Shown: positions 43,646 through 53,118, counted from the stretch's first letter. The stretch is 64,000 nucleotides of DNA from B69-G16 sp964501905 (GCA_964501905.1 CAZCTW010000003.1:62001-126000); one strand, 5' to 3'. The notes: generated by a model from the letters alone, not told the origin. Numbers and translations are program-made.

Positions 43646-44818
43646 TTAGAAGGCTACTATCTCTACGATATCCCCATCCTCTAATACAAAATCTGCGCCG
43701 ACTCTTTGAGGGCTAAATTTTAAGCGGGAACTCCACACGCGAGCATATCTAAAGTTTTTATAAAGCTGAGAATGAATCAGCTTGGCTATATCCAGTACAG
43801 TGGCGCCTCTTTTGACTACGACCGGCTTTTCAGCTATCTCCCGGTTTCCAGGTTTCTTAGTATAAACCCTAATTAACCCCAGTAGCTCGAATAGTCTTTT
43901 CCCTATAGTTTCTGGATCCACGTTAATCCCTTTTTCTGCGGAAACCTCGAGGTAAACTAAGTTTTCTCTTTCAAGAAATTCTTCAAATTCGCGAATTTTC
44001 TTTTCATTCTCCACAATGTCTACCTTATTTATCACAAAAAGAGCAGGTTTGTAAACAACATTTTCAAAAAGCGAGTCTTCTATATCAGATAACGTGGCGC
44101 ATCCCTCTATTCGGACTAAAGCGTGGTAAATTTTATAAGATTTCAGCAACTTCTCCACGTCTCTGACCGTACAATCTTTAAGTTCTCCAAGTACGATAAC
44201 ACCTCCCTGACTCCTCCTCTCCACCTTAACGAGCACGCGAGGTTTTTTAACGTGTATTCTGGCTTTTTCCAATTCGCTCACTAAAACGCTGTACTGATAG
44301 TATAAATCTCCCTGAGCATCTATAACTATCATGAGGCCATCCGCATTCCTAGCAAGAGCCAAAGTTTGAGATCCCCATCCGATTCCGGACGCCGCCCCCT
44401 CTATTACAGCTGGAGCCTCGATTAACTGGAAATCAACCCCCCTATAGGTCATCATGCCCGGAATAGGGCGCTTAGTTTGATAAGGAATTTGGGAAACGAT
44501 AGCTTTTGCATTGGTTAATCGCTTTAATAAAGCACTTTTGCCACTTTTCGTAAGACCGAGGATTACTATTTGAGCATCTCCTTCCTTTTCGATAAAAAAT
44601 CCAGGTCTCCTACCTTTTCTCTTTTTCTTTTCAAGCTCTAGCTCTCTTTTTAAAACGGCAATCTGCCTCCTTACCTGTGAGATCAGTTTTTCCGTTCCCT
44701 TATGTTTAGGAACTGAGGATAAGAAGTCTTCTAAGGCCTTAATTTTCTCCGCTGGCGTGCGTGCCTCCATTACTTTAACCCATTTAGCTTTGGCTTCTGC
44801 CGGCAGGTTGGCGGGCAT
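43646..44818 (-). CDS. DRG/OBG-family GTPase with TGS domain
   Basis: Cytoplasmic GTPase of about 390 residues of the developmentally-regulated GTP-binding (DRG) group, probably translation-linked. An N-terminal helical part is followed by the G domain: G1 LGLTKSGKSALLKRL near residue 90, a PGMMTYRGVDFQLIEAPAVIEG G3 region (the usual DxPG is LIEAP) and G4 NKVD near residue 275. A TGS domain closes the protein (TKKPGN, GATVLDIAKLIH). The frame is open to 44932, but ATG at 44818 fits the family and overlaps no upstream gene. Divergent from the small Cys-protein gene. Confidence 0.9.
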   Translation of the reverse strand: MPANLPAEAKAKWVKVMEARTPAEKIKALEDFLSSVPKHKGTEKLISQVRRQIAVLKRELELEKKKRKGRRPGFFIEKEGDAQIVILGLTKSGKSALLKRLTNAKAIVSQIPYQTKRPIPGMMTYRGVDFQLIEAPAVIEGAASGIGWGSQTLALARNADGLMIVIDAQGDLYYQYSVLVSELEKARIHVKKPRVLVKVERRSQGGVIVLGELKDCTVRDVEKLLKSYKIYHALVRIEGCATLSDIEDSLFENVVYKPALFVINKVDIVENEKKIREFEEFLERENLVYLEVSAEKGINVDPETIGKRLFELLGLIRVYTKKPGNREIAEKPVVVKRGATVLDIAKLIHSQLYKNFRYARVWSSRLKFSPQRVGADFVLEDGDIVEIVAF

Positions 44819-44874
44819 ATCTATTCTAAATACAGCAATAAGAATATTAATCTTAATAAACAACACTACGATAC

Positions 44875-45090
44875 GTGTCCGTTCCTGAGAGAAACAAGTG
44901 CAAATTCTACCGTTACACGGCTCTTGGAGCACGGTGTGTTCTGCTATCTCCTGAAGAATGGCGTAAGAGGAAAGACGCGCTTAAACGCTTCTGCATGAGC
45001 AAGGGAAGAGGATGCTCGGTATTAATGCTCTATTTAAGGAAAAACTTCAAAAACGATATCAGTAAAAAAAGCTTAGATGGGAGATTTTAA
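44875..45090 (+). CDS. Small cysteine-containing hypothetical protein
   Basis: A 71-residue basic protein with cysteines spaced as CKFY, ARCVLL, RFCMSKGRGCSVL, which may form a zinc or Fe-S site. The W-R-K-R helix lies between. GTG at 44875 sits about 30 bases from a TATA-like AATATTAAT near 44841, so translation may be leaderless. Its TAA directly abuts the GTG start of the large membrane protein, which suggests a shared transcript. No known family is recognised. Confidence 0.68.
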   Translation: MSVPERNKCKFYRYTALGARCVLLSPEEWRKRKDALKRFCMSKGRGCSVLMLYLRKNFKNDISKKSLDGRF

Positions 45091-46665
45091 GTGATTAACA
45101 CTAGAAAATTTTTAAAAAAAGTCACGGAGGTATTCGTAATCTTAGCTGTATCTCTTTTGGCTCCTTCTCTATCTGTACAGACATATTCTCTCCCGCCAGA
45201 TAAAAGGTATGCATTGGGAATAGTTTTCTCAATACTTCTCTATCTTTTTCTTTGTAGAATGAATTTTAATCTTAGAGTTGTTGTGCTAGGAGCGCTGACC
45301 CTATACCTAGGTTTTTTTTATATAACGCCGTCTTTAGCGAGACAGACCGTGTTAGAAACTATGAAAGCTTTTATTAGAGGGGAAAAGCTTTCGGTATTCG
45401 TTGAGAGCTACTTAAGGCTTGCAGAGATTCCCGTAAAAACATCGTATTATACGTTAGTGATCGTGGCCCTCTGGACGTCCTTAATAGCAGCTATATTCCT
45501 GATATCCGTATCGGTGATCTCTTACTTTGCGCATTCATGGTTTCTCCTAGAAAATCTTACTCCCCCTCTTTTCAAGCCATTAAGTACCTATCTAACCGGA
45601 ACAGGGAAAATCGGCAAACGTAACGTTTTTGCAGGGATAGCCATAGCGGCTTGCGTATTTGCCATAGATAGAGTTTTAAGCCCTAAAATTCCCTCTCTTG
45701 TCTTGTTATTTACTAGTGTATCGTTAAACACGTCAATAGCATTGTTTAGCGTATTGCAGATAATCTTAGGGAGGGTCATGTCTGAAAATTTCCGAATTAA
45801 CTTAATGGCGGGTTCTCAAATGGGTCTGATAGCATTCCTTATAGTTTTTAATTTAGTATTTTGGAAGAAGGGTATAATTAAGAGGTTTATGCCCCGTAAG
45901 GAGCGCATAAGAGTATTTTCAACCTTTGTACTAGGAATTTCTTTGATGTATATTACATTATATTTGTTAATTGATGTGGCTACTCTAACTTTGTTTCCAT
46001 TCCTACTGTTGCTTGTGTTTTTTAATACAATTTTAATGGCTAGGATAGAAGCCGAGTTTCAAGTATTGTTTATAGCTTCAGAGTTGAGCTTCCCCACGTT
46101 CTGCTTAATGTCATCTCTCCTTGACATAGAGGGCTTAAAGGAGTTCTCGGCGTTAACAATGCCAGCTTTATATTTAGCTCTATCTCCTCTAATACCGGCT
46201 ATATTAGCGAATATAGCTAGTACAGTTTCCTTGTATGAGAAAAAGACAGAGAAAAAAATTAGCCTCATAGTATATTTGCCAGCTATAATTTTAATGTTTT
46301 ATCTATATTTTGCTCTTTTCCTCTCTAAATACGGCAACGAAATTTACGAAGTAGAGAGTTTTCTTCCAGAAGTAAGAGGGTTAAATTCAAACTTGGTTTG
46401 TATAATTATCGGAGCGTTTATATCTTTCATTTTCGGTTTAACTCATATCCTATTTTTTAAATACCCGATACACCCAGTGGCGTTCATAGTATCTCCTATT
46501 ACAGCTTCCTACACCGCTATAATCGCCGTAGTGTTAGTAACCGCAATAAAAGTCGTATGTCTAAAAATTTTAAAGGGTAGAGATTATTCTTCTGCATTAA
46601 TCGTCGCTATTCCCTCATATGTCGTCCTGAGTGCAGCATACCTATTACTGACTTCCGGCCGATAA
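45091..46665 (+). CDS. Polytopic membrane protein of unknown function
   Basis: A 524-residue integral membrane protein with about 14 hydrophobic helices spread from residue 10 to 520, e.g. VTEVFVILAVSLLAPSLSV, VVVLGALTLYLGFFYI and FVLGISLMYITLYLLIDVA. The pattern resembles archaeal proteins of the OPT-like DUF6784/DUF6785 type, but no motif proves it. There is a large soluble loop after helix 3. It starts directly after the preceding stop, with a GGGAG ribosome site. The downstream small membrane protein gene follows after a short A/T-rich gap. Confidence 0.72.
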   Translation: MINTRKFLKKVTEVFVILAVSLLAPSLSVQTYSLPPDKRYALGIVFSILLYLFLCRMNFNLRVVVLGALTLYLGFFYITPSLARQTVLETMKAFIRGEKLSVFVESYLRLAEIPVKTSYYTLVIVALWTSLIAAIFLISVSVISYFAHSWFLLENLTPPLFKPLSTYLTGTGKIGKRNVFAGIAIAACVFAIDRVLSPKIPSLVLLFTSVSLNTSIALFSVLQIILGRVMSENFRINLMAGSQMGLIAFLIVFNLVFWKKGIIKRFMPRKERIRVFSTFVLGISLMYITLYLLIDVATLTLFPFLLLLVFFNTILMARIEAEFQVLFIASELSFPTFCLMSSLLDIEGLKEFSALTMPALYLALSPLIPAILANIASTVSLYEKKTEKKISLIVYLPAIILMFYLYFALFLSKYGNEIYEVESFLPEVRGLNSNLVCIIIGAFISFIFGLTHILFFKYPIHPVAFIVSPITASYTAIIAVVLVTAIKVVCLKILKGRDYSSALIVAIPSYVVLSAAYLLLTSGR

Positions 46666-46703
46666 ATTATTTATTCCTCTGCCTTATACTCTCAGTGGTC
46701 AAT

Positions 46704-47054
46704 ATGTGGGCATCTCATCAGAAGAAAATGGAGAAGGCCGAAGAGCGTTTAAGGCTATCCCTCCTCTTCCCCTCCTTACAGGCCTTCATAGCTATCTATG
46801 TCCTAATATATCAACTCCTCGACCCGACTCTTTCAGTAGCGCTGTTTTTAACTTCGCTCATGGCATTGCTCACGCTTTATTTCTCTTTAAAGCAATTCGA
46901 GGAAGCATCTTACGACGTAATCGTAAAGATATTTCCAATAACCTTAACTTTAGCGGCTATAGGCGGCTTAGGAATCTCTGTGTTCTTCGTCTACAGTTCC
47001 TACTCTATTATTAAAGAAGTCTTTTATAAGCGGGGCATGGAGAGTAAAAGATAA
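46704..47054 (+). CDS. Small membrane protein, three to four helices
   Basis: A protein of about 116 residues (or 119 from GTG at 46695). After a basic amphipathic start (SHQKKMEKAEERLRLSL) come helices LQAFIAIYVLIYQLL, SVALFLTSLMALLTLYFSL, IFPITLTLAAIGGLGISVFFVY, ending in a basic tail. A TATA-like AAATTATTTA at about 46666-46675 lies 28-30 bases upstream, so the gene is probably leaderless. No known family. It precedes rpl13e by 48 bases. Confidence 0.62.
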   Translation: MWASHQKKMEKAEERLRLSLLFPSLQAFIAIYVLIYQLLDPTLSVALFLTSLMALLTLYFSLKQFEEASYDVIVKIFPITLTLAAIGGLGISVFFVYSSYSIIKEVFYKRGMESKR

Positions 47055-47102
47055 AAGAGAACGTTTATAGGAAAGCTCGTGCGAGAATAGGAGGTGGCAG
47101 TA

Positions 47103-47561
47103 ATGGGGAAGATTGTTGAGCCTCCAAGACCGATAGTGAAGGTTCCCATATTAATAAAACATGCCGGTGTACCGCCTAAGGAATATAGGGAGGGAAAAGG
47201 ATATTCCAAAGGTGAGATAAAAGCCGTAGGCTTAACAGTATATGAGGCTAGGAAGCTAGGCATATATGTCGATCCGAGACGTAAAATCGTTTACGAGGAG
47301 AATATTTCAAGACTTAAACAATGGCTAGAAGCTGTGAAGAAGGGAGAAATTGAACCTCCAGAGCCGACTCTGCCTAAAGTCATAAAGATAAAACCGCCAG
47401 GCAAGAAAGTCTTTAAAGGCAAGACTATGGCCGGTAGGAGAATGAGAGGATTGCTAAAGCTAAAGTACAGGTATACTCATCACTATAAGTGGAGTAGGAA
47501 GCAGAAAGAGAGGGAGTTAAAGAAGAGACACGAAGCTAGGCGACATAAAGGCGGGCATTAG
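47103..47561 (+). CDS. rpl13e: Ribosomal protein L13e
   Basis: Large-subunit protein found in crenarchaeal-type archaea and eukaryotes. The first half has the L13e pattern: PPRPIVKVPILI, GKGYSKGEIKAVGLTVYEARKLGIYVDPRRKIVYEEN (long motif spread over residues 37-75) and RLKQWLEA. The C-terminal half is very basic with RGLLKLKYRYTHHYKWSRKQ. ATG at 47103 has a GGAGGTG site six bases upstream; GTG at 47094 lies within that site. Its presence is one of the signs of TACK-type ancestry. Confidence 0.9.
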   Translation: MGKIVEPPRPIVKVPILIKHAGVPPKEYREGKGYSKGEIKAVGLTVYEARKLGIYVDPRRKIVYEENISRLKQWLEAVKKGEIEPPEPTLPKVIKIKPPGKKVFKGKTMAGRRMRGLLKLKYRYTHHYKWSRKQKERELKKRHEARRHKGGH

Positions 47562-47574
47562 GAGTAGGTCGTTA

Positions 47575-48357
47575 ATGGCTTTAATCTCACCTAACCTAGT
47601 ATACGAGAAAATACGTGAAAATCTAATTCTCGAAAAACTCTTCTATATCTTAGAGAGCGATATAGAAGTTCAGGAAGGATTAAAAATGGCCAATATAAAC
47701 GCGGTTTCTAGGCTAAACTACAATGACCACGGAGTCACGCATTCTCGAATAGTCGCCGGTAGCGCGTTGGAGATGTTAGATATACTAGTCTCTAAAGGCT
47801 TTACTCCTTCCTCAGTAAAAGCTGGGATAGGAACGCTGGAAGATGCTAAAATAATAGTTCTAGCCGGAGCCTATCTCCACGATATTGGTAATGCTGTTCA
47901 TAGGAAATTTCATAATATCCACGGCTACCTAATCGCCGATAGAATTCTTGACAGAATTCTCCCTTTAATATATAAAGACCAGAAGAAGATAAAAGATATA
48001 AAATTTGAGATCTTACACACGATTTTCGCCCATGACGAGGAAGTCCATGCTCTAAGCCTGGAAGCTGGCTTAGTTAAAGTAGCTGATGGAACAGATATGG
48101 CCGAGGGGCGCGCTAGAATACCCTACAAAAGAGGGAAGCTTGACATACACGCCCTTTCCGCGCTAGCCATTAAAACGGTCGAAATCTTAAGCGGGGAGAA
48201 TAGGCCTATAAAAATTCTGGTTGACATGGAGAATGAGGCGGGAGTTTTTCAAATAGAAGAAGTCCTCGGGAAGAAAATACAAACCTCTGGTATAAACGAG
48301 TTAATTGAAGTCATAGCTTTGAAGAAAGGAGTAAAATTGAAAGATTTCTACTTCTAA
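47575..48357 (+). CDS. HD domain phosphohydrolase
   Basis: A 260-residue metal-dependent HD-superfamily hydrolase. Ligand positions are H in NDHGVTHSRIVAG near residue 54, the HD pair in AGAYLHDIGNAVHRKFHN near residue 101, H in HTIFAHDEEVH near 145-152, and D in VKVADGTDMAEGRARI near residue 166. This matches the archaeal subgroup related to dGTPase/YfbR-like enzymes acting on nucleotides; the substrate is not known. It follows rpl13e by 13 bases. Confidence 0.9.
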   Translation: MALISPNLVYEKIRENLILEKLFYILESDIEVQEGLKMANINAVSRLNYNDHGVTHSRIVAGSALEMLDILVSKGFTPSSVKAGIGTLEDAKIIVLAGAYLHDIGNAVHRKFHNIHGYLIADRILDRILPLIYKDQKKIKDIKFEILHTIFAHDEEVHALSLEAGLVKVADGTDMAEGRARIPYKRGKLDIHALSALAIKTVEILSGENRPIKILVDMENEAGVFQIEEVLGKKIQTSGINELIEVIALKKGVKLKDFYF

Positions 48358-48365
48358 TTCTAACA

Positions 48366-48533
48366 CTAAATATCTACATCTTGAGGTATCAATCCTTCTT
48401 CTTTCATTTTTCTAAACTGTTTTCTGAGATGTTCTCTTAAGATTTTAGCCCCACACTTGAAACAATAGTATTTCCCCTCTATCTTAGCCAATACTTCTCG
48501 GCTTCCGCAAATAGAACATTTAATCTCATTCAT
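48366..48533 (-). CDS. Small zinc-ribbon protein
   Basis: A 55-residue protein read on the minus strand, too short for ordinary gene calling. It begins MNEIKCSICGSREVL and contains CSIC at residues 6-9 and CFKC at 24-27, two knuckles of a zinc ribbon, followed by a basic helix (ILREHLRKQFRKMKE) and an acidic end. A GGGAG ribosome site lies nine bases upstream of the ATG. It lies between the HD hydrolase and the Sm-like gene. It is not obviously RpoP; the function is unknown. Confidence 0.65.
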   Translation of the reverse strand: MNEIKCSICGSREVLAKIEGKYYCFKCGAKILREHLRKQFRKMKEEGLIPQDVDI

Positions 48534-48640
48534 CGGCTACTCCCAGGCTACTATAGGATCAACGCCCTTTTAAACCTAGCAGTTTTTCAACCCTAAAAGA
48601 TATAAGCAAGTAAATGCTGGAGTACTCTAGCGGGGAGAAC

Positions 48641-48892
48641 ATGGCCTATAAGAGGAGCGAACATCCGTTAAAACTGCTTGAGAAGTCTCAAAACGGTATA
48701 ATAATAGTCAAATTGAAAGATGGAACGGAGTATATAGGCAAGCTGGAGAAGAGCGATATTTCTATGAACCTAATACTAACTGACGCCAAGCAGATAAACG
48801 AGAAAAAAGAGCCAATAGTTAACTACGGGCGTATACTGATCCGAGGAAGTAACGTATTGTATATATCCCTCGACGCCACCAGAGTAGAGTAA
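48641..48892 (+). CDS. Sm-like archaeal protein (LSm)
   Basis: Ring-forming RNA-binding protein. From ATG at 48641 it has 83 residues: HPLKLLEKSQNGIIIVKLKDGTEYIGKLEKSDISMNLILTDA is Sm1 and YGRILIRGSNVLYISLDA is Sm2. The IRGSNVLYI motif is the archaeal Sm2 signature. ATG at 48614 is in frame, but 48641 has a GGGGAG ribosome site and the usual start. It binds U-rich RNA in related archaea. It is separated by 64 bases from the methionine adenosyltransferase gene. Confidence 0.93.
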   Translation: MAYKRSEHPLKLLEKSQNGIIIVKLKDGTEYIGKLEKSDISMNLILTDAKQINEKKEPIVNYGRILIRGSNVLYISLDATRVE

Positions 48893-48956
48893 GACAATAT
48901 TACAGACAGTAATATTTTGAGAAACTATTTATAGTAAAAGAGTTTATAGACTCTAG

Positions 48957-50183
48957 ATGGTTATGGGAGAGATTGTAGTCAACAAACTCAAAAAGGCTAG
49001 TATTGAGGAATACCCTATCGAATTCGTAGAGCGTAAAGGTAAGGGGCACCCAGATTACATAGCCGATTCAATAGCTGAAGTTTCTAGCGTAGCCTTATCA
49101 AAGTACTATATCGAGCGTTTTGGCCGAATACTACACCACAACGTTGACAAAGTCCTGGTTGTCGGAGGACAGGCGGCGCCTAGATTTGGGGGAGGAGAGA
49201 TTTTAGCGCCGATTTACATACTTATCTCTGGAAGGGTAACCACCGAGGTTGTTCTGAAAGATGGAGGTATAGAGAAAATCCCTGTAGGGCCTATCTTGCT
49301 GGAAAATGCTAAGAGGTGGATTAGAGAGAATTTCAGGTATTTAGATCCCGAAAAACACGTAGTTATAGATTATAGAATAGGGAAGGGATCGGCTGACTTA
49401 GTGAGTGTGTTTGAGAGGGAAAAGGAATTTCCTCATGCCAATGACACTTCTCTAGGAGTAGGTTTCGCGCCATTATCAGAGACTGAGAAACTCGTATTGA
49501 AGGTTGAGGAGACCCTCAACTCTGAAGAAATTAAGAGGAAGTTTCCCGCGATAGGCGAAGATGTAAAAGTTATGGCTGTAAGGCAGAACAACACTATAGA
49601 CTTAACGGTGGCAGTTGCTGTAGTGTCTAGATTCGTGAAGGATATGGATGAATACATAGCAGTTAAGGAGGATGTTAAGGAAATAGTACACAAAGTCGCT
49701 GAGAAAGTTACTCAAAGAGAAGTCAATGTGTATGTTAATACTGCTGATAATGAAAAAGATAGAAGCGGTAGGTCCGTATATTTAGTAGTTACCGGAACTT
49801 CCGCAGAACACGGAGATGATGGACAAACGGGGAGAGGTAATAGAGCAAATGGGCTCATAACTCCTATGAGGCCCATGTCGCTTGAAGCAACTGCAGGCAA
49901 AAACCCTGTAAATCATGTCGGCAAAATATACAACGTCGTAGCTAACCTATCCGCCAGAAAGATAGCTGAAATTGATGGCGTTAAAGAAGCTTATGTCACG
50001 TTGTTAAGCCAAATAGGAAGACCGATAAATAGGCCCTTAAGGGCGAGCGTGGATTTGGTAGTAGACGATGGCGCCGCTTTTAACTCAATTAAATATGAAG
50101 CCGAGAGAATAGTCGAGGAAGAGTTAGCTAATATCAAGAAAATTACCATGTTAATCTTGGAAGGTAAAGTAAGGCTATTTTAG
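48957..50183 (+). CDS. mat: Archaeal S-adenosylmethionine synthetase (MAT)
   Basis: Makes S-adenosylmethionine from methionine and ATP. The 408-residue sequence is the archaeal MAT class: EYPIEFVERKGKGHPDYIADSIAE near residue 20, VVGGQAAPRFGGGEI near 72, and GTSAEHGDDGQTGRGNRANGLI (split over residues 280-305) with PMSLEATAGKNPVNHVGK near 315. A TATA-like ACTATTTATAG near 48923-48933 is about 28 bases before the ATG, so the message is probably leaderless. It overlaps the DUF460 gene by nine bases in convergent orientation. Confidence 0.97.
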   Translation: MVMGEIVVNKLKKASIEEYPIEFVERKGKGHPDYIADSIAEVSSVALSKYYIERFGRILHHNVDKVLVVGGQAAPRFGGGEILAPIYILISGRVTTEVVLKDGGIEKIPVGPILLENAKRWIRENFRYLDPEKHVVIDYRIGKGSADLVSVFEREKEFPHANDTSLGVGFAPLSETEKLVLKVEETLNSEEIKRKFPAIGEDVKVMAVRQNNTIDLTVAVAVVSRFVKDMDEYIAVKEDVKEIVHKVAEKVTQREVNVYVNTADNEKDRSGRSVYLVVTGTSAEHGDDGQTGRGNRANGLITPMRPMSLEATAGKNPVNHVGKIYNVVANLSARKIAEIDGVKEAYVTLLSQIGRPINRPLRASVDLVVDDGAAFNSIKYEAERIVEEELANIKKITMLILEGKVRLF

Positions 50184-52226
50184 CATAGACTCGTCTATTT
50201 GTTTTCTACGCTTAAACCTGTAGTTTTCGATTAACCTTTCAAGTTTCTCAGCAAACTCTCTACGCCATTTGTCACTTAGTTCTTTCTCTTTCCGCCGAAT
50301 TATCTGTATGATATCTCTTCTTGCGTAAACTTCCCCATCCATTGTAAATATTTCAATGTCGCTATCCTCTATAACGGGGATTAGAGAATGCTCAAAACAT
50401 TCTTTTACATAGCTGGGAACGAATCCTTCTACAACTACAGCTTTAATATTCTCTTTTATGAGCGCGTCGACAGCTTTTATATCTCCTGGAGTAGCGTCAC
50501 GCAGATATATTACCCTGCCATTTAACGAGCCGTATTTTTCTATAGCCTCAGAAACTCCGCCTAATGTCAAAACATTAATGACTAGAAGTTTCTCTATTTC
50601 ACCCTTTAGAGCCAACTCGGCGATTTCTTTCCATTTCCTTACCTTATCTTCCAATTTCTGAATATAAAGCTCTTTTTCTCTCAACTCCTCACTTAAATGC
50701 GATACTTTATTCTCTAAAGACTGTATTTCCTTACTTAGCTTAAGCGTTCTTCTTTCGACCGAGAGGAATAGCTGAAGAGTCCTCTCAAATTCTTCAATTT
50801 CTTCTTGGAGCTCGAGAATCTTCTTCCTTAAAGTATCTACCTGGACTTCATACCCCCGTATCAGCATGTCTTTTTGAGCTATGAGAGCCTCAAGAGCATT
50901 TATCCTGGCTTTTAAATCTCTATCGGAGGGAGGCGCCGCGACCACTTCCTCAGGTATGGAGGTTCGTGAAGCCAGTACTTTTCTTACGGCTTCGTTTATG
51001 GTTAATCCTTTTACTACAAGGGCTTTCACCTCTGAAATCGGTATGCCTATATCTAGATTCCTCGCTATGCTCTCCACTTGTCTGAGTTTATTTTCTATTG
51101 AATAGTAAGCTTTTAGAGCGGCTGCGAGGGCATCTCTTTGGTGGCTATCGCCTACTTTAACACCAACCTGTATTTTCAAACTTTCCAGAAATCTAGCTAC
51201 GGTTTCTCTTTTTTCGTTTACTGATAAACTATGCTTAGGGACGTAAAGCGTGGCGTTTAAAGCTGTAGCTAGTTTTTTAGCAAATGCTGGTGGCGGATTG
51301 GAATCGGTAGCTACAATGAGTGTTTTCCCGTATTCGGAGAGAATCCTTAGTATCTGGTTTCTACTAAGCCAGCGCTTGCTCATAAGCAATAGGGGATACC
51401 CGTCTATAGTCAGAATCGCTAACCCGGTAGAGATCCCTGGATCTACTCCGACTATAAGGTATCTATCCCTTCTCGATTTATGGATTTTTCTCCTTTTAAA
51501 TAAGGGTGTAAATTCTATTTTTTCTCTGATGATAGGTTCTATATTTACGTGTACATCGTGTCCTTTTCTGGGCTTTATTAAGCCGAAGAGGGAACGGCGT
51601 GGAGCATAGACTATGAAAACGCTGCCTGAATAGCCATGTGGAGATTTTCGGTAGTAAAGATCATAGTCTATTTTATTTTTATCTAAGGTTTCTTTGATAT
51701 CCTTCGTTATTCTGAAAATTAAAGAATCTATGTTTCTGCGGTAGCGCTCTTTGCTCATTCCTCCTTGGGTAAGGCTCCTGCCGCGTGACACCGTTATTCG
51801 AGTTTCATTCTCAAAGATTATAGCTTCGGAGCCTACGCCCATAGAGGCAAGCTTAGCCACGACTTCAGAAGTTTTAAGAGGATTAAGTTTTCCTCCCTCG
51901 TGTAAGCCTAGTGAACGGGCTAAAGCCTCTAGCTCGTATTCTTTACCGTTTATTACGTTTACTTGAACTAGTCTTGGAGTTTTCAAAGGATGGGACATGA
52001 AGGCGGCTATCTCGCTTGTGTTCTGGCCTAGCTCGTATATGTTGTCAACAGCAACGATATCGACTTCGTACTCGTCTATAAGCTTAAGCACTTCCTCTTT
52101 CCTTACTTCATTAAACCTCTTTTCGACTTTGTCATCTACAAGTATTGTTACCGCGTACTTAGCCGTGGACTTAGCCGGGCTTTCACCCGGTAGTATGTCT
52201 ACGCCCATTACCGTATACTTAGCCAT
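50175..52226 (-). CDS. DUF460 (COG2433) protein with RNase H-like fold and coiled coil
   Basis: A large archaeal protein of about 683 residues. Two RNase H-like halves are visible: VMGVDILPGESPAKSTAKYAVTIL at the start and LIVGVDPGISTGLAILTIDG near 270, with ATDSNPPPAFAKKLA and GDSHQRDALAAALKAYYS carrying acidic residues. A coiled coil of about 100 residues follows (KDMLIRGYEVQVDTLRKKILEL and on). The family is universal in many archaea but its function is unknown; a nuclease or nucleic acid role is inferred from the fold. ATG at 52226 or 52232 follows the Rio2 stop region; it overlaps rio2 by about eight bases. Confidence 0.88.
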   Translation of the reverse strand: MAKYTVMGVDILPGESPAKSTAKYAVTILVDDKVEKRFNEVRKEEVLKLIDEYEVDIVAVDNIYELGQNTSEIAAFMSHPLKTPRLVQVNVINGKEYELEALARSLGLHEGGKLNPLKTSEVVAKLASMGVGSEAIIFENETRITVSRGRSLTQGGMSKERYRRNIDSLIFRITKDIKETLDKNKIDYDLYYRKSPHGYSGSVFIVYAPRRSLFGLIKPRKGHDVHVNIEPIIREKIEFTPLFKRRKIHKSRRDRYLIVGVDPGISTGLAILTIDGYPLLLMSKRWLSRNQILRILSEYGKTLIVATDSNPPPAFAKKLATALNATLYVPKHSLSVNEKRETVARFLESLKIQVGVKVGDSHQRDALAAALKAYYSIENKLRQVESIARNLDIGIPISEVKALVVKGLTINEAVRKVLASRTSIPEEVVAAPPSDRDLKARINALEALIAQKDMLIRGYEVQVDTLRKKILELQEEIEEFERTLQLFLSVERRTLKLSKEIQSLENKVSHLSEELREKELYIQKLEDKVRKWKEIAELALKGEIEKLLVINVLTLGGVSEAIEKYGSLNGRVIYLRDATPGDIKAVDALIKENIKAVVVEGFVPSYVKECFEHSLIPVIEDSDIEIFTMDGEVYARRDIIQIIRRKEKELSDKWRREFAEKLERLIENYRFKRRKQIDESMLK

Positions 52227-53118
52227 GTTCATCACTAAACATGTCTAAAATATCGATGTAATCCGACACTTCAATTCTTAACCTGTACTTTCTTTTGAAA
52301 AACTTTACTATATTCTCGATATCTCTTTTAAGCAGAAACAAGGCGCTAGGATGGTTTCTATCAACCCACTGAGGCCAGTCGAAAATATAGCAGTCTTCTT
52401 CAGGGGTAACTATAACGTTGTACTCACTCAAGTCTCCGTGTACGATACCTATGTCATAGGCCTTTTTTATGTTCTTAATTATCTTTCCCAAAACCTCCTC
52501 TGGGTTTGAGAGCGGAGGAACTTCGTATAAAACTATGCCTTCCACAAATGAGGTAACTACTACGTGCCGATTCCAAGAAATGGGACGAGGAACGGCGACC
52601 CCCTTCGGATATAGTATGCTTAACCCCTCGTACTCACGCTCAGCTGCCAAACGAGCCTGATACAGCCAGGATATATGCCTTCTATCCCCTATATATGTCC
52701 GAAATTTCCGAGTTTGCCTAAAACTTGTCCTGCCCAATCTATGGAACTTAACAGCTACTATTTCATCAGAGTACGTTAAACCCTCAAAAACGTCAGATTC
52801 CTTGCCTACGCCTATGGGCTTGGTGCTCAAACTCTTTAAAACCCCTCTTTTAACTAGAGCATTTAGAGCCAGACAATCGTAACCCCTCGTAGTCAAGATA
52901 TATCCGATGTATGCTCCTTTACGCCTCTGGACAACGCCTAAGTGATAGATACTCCTAATTCTATTCTCGACCTTTTCAGGAGCAAGCCCGGACAGCCTGG
53001 CTATGACTTCTACTGGGACATACTCGTAGTGCGCCATTCCCCGCTCAATAGCGTTTAATATCCTGAAATCGATATCCCTAAGATTTTTAAATGCGTTTAT
53101 CAATAGGTATATACTCAT
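52219..53118 (-). CDS. rio2: RIO2 atypical serine kinase
   Basis: Kinase/ATPase of the Rio2 family involved in small-subunit ribosome maturation. The first 80 residues are the winged-helix domain (MAHYEYVPVEVIARLSGLAPEKV). The kinase domain has IGVGKESDVFEG near 103, the lysine in VAVKFHRLGRTSF, the catalytic loop IVHGDLSEYNVIV near 230 and the metal-binding Asp in YIFDWPQWVDRNHP near 248. Length is 299. It overlaps the downstream DUF460 gene, so the two are co-translated. The upstream 163 bases hold a C/D box sRNA candidate on the same strand. Confidence 0.95.
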   Translation of the reverse strand: MSIYLLINAFKNLRDIDFRILNAIERGMAHYEYVPVEVIARLSGLAPEKVENRIRSIYHLGVVQRRKGAYIGYILTTRGYDCLALNALVKRGVLKSLSTKPIGVGKESDVFEGLTYSDEIVAVKFHRLGRTSFRQTRKFRTYIGDRRHISWLYQARLAAEREYEGLSILYPKGVAVPRPISWNRHVVVTSFVEGIVLYEVPPLSNPEEVLGKIIKNIKKAYDIGIVHGDLSEYNVIVTPEEDCYIFDWPQWVDRNHPSALFLLKRDIENIVKFFKRKYRLRIEVSDYIDILDMFSDEHG

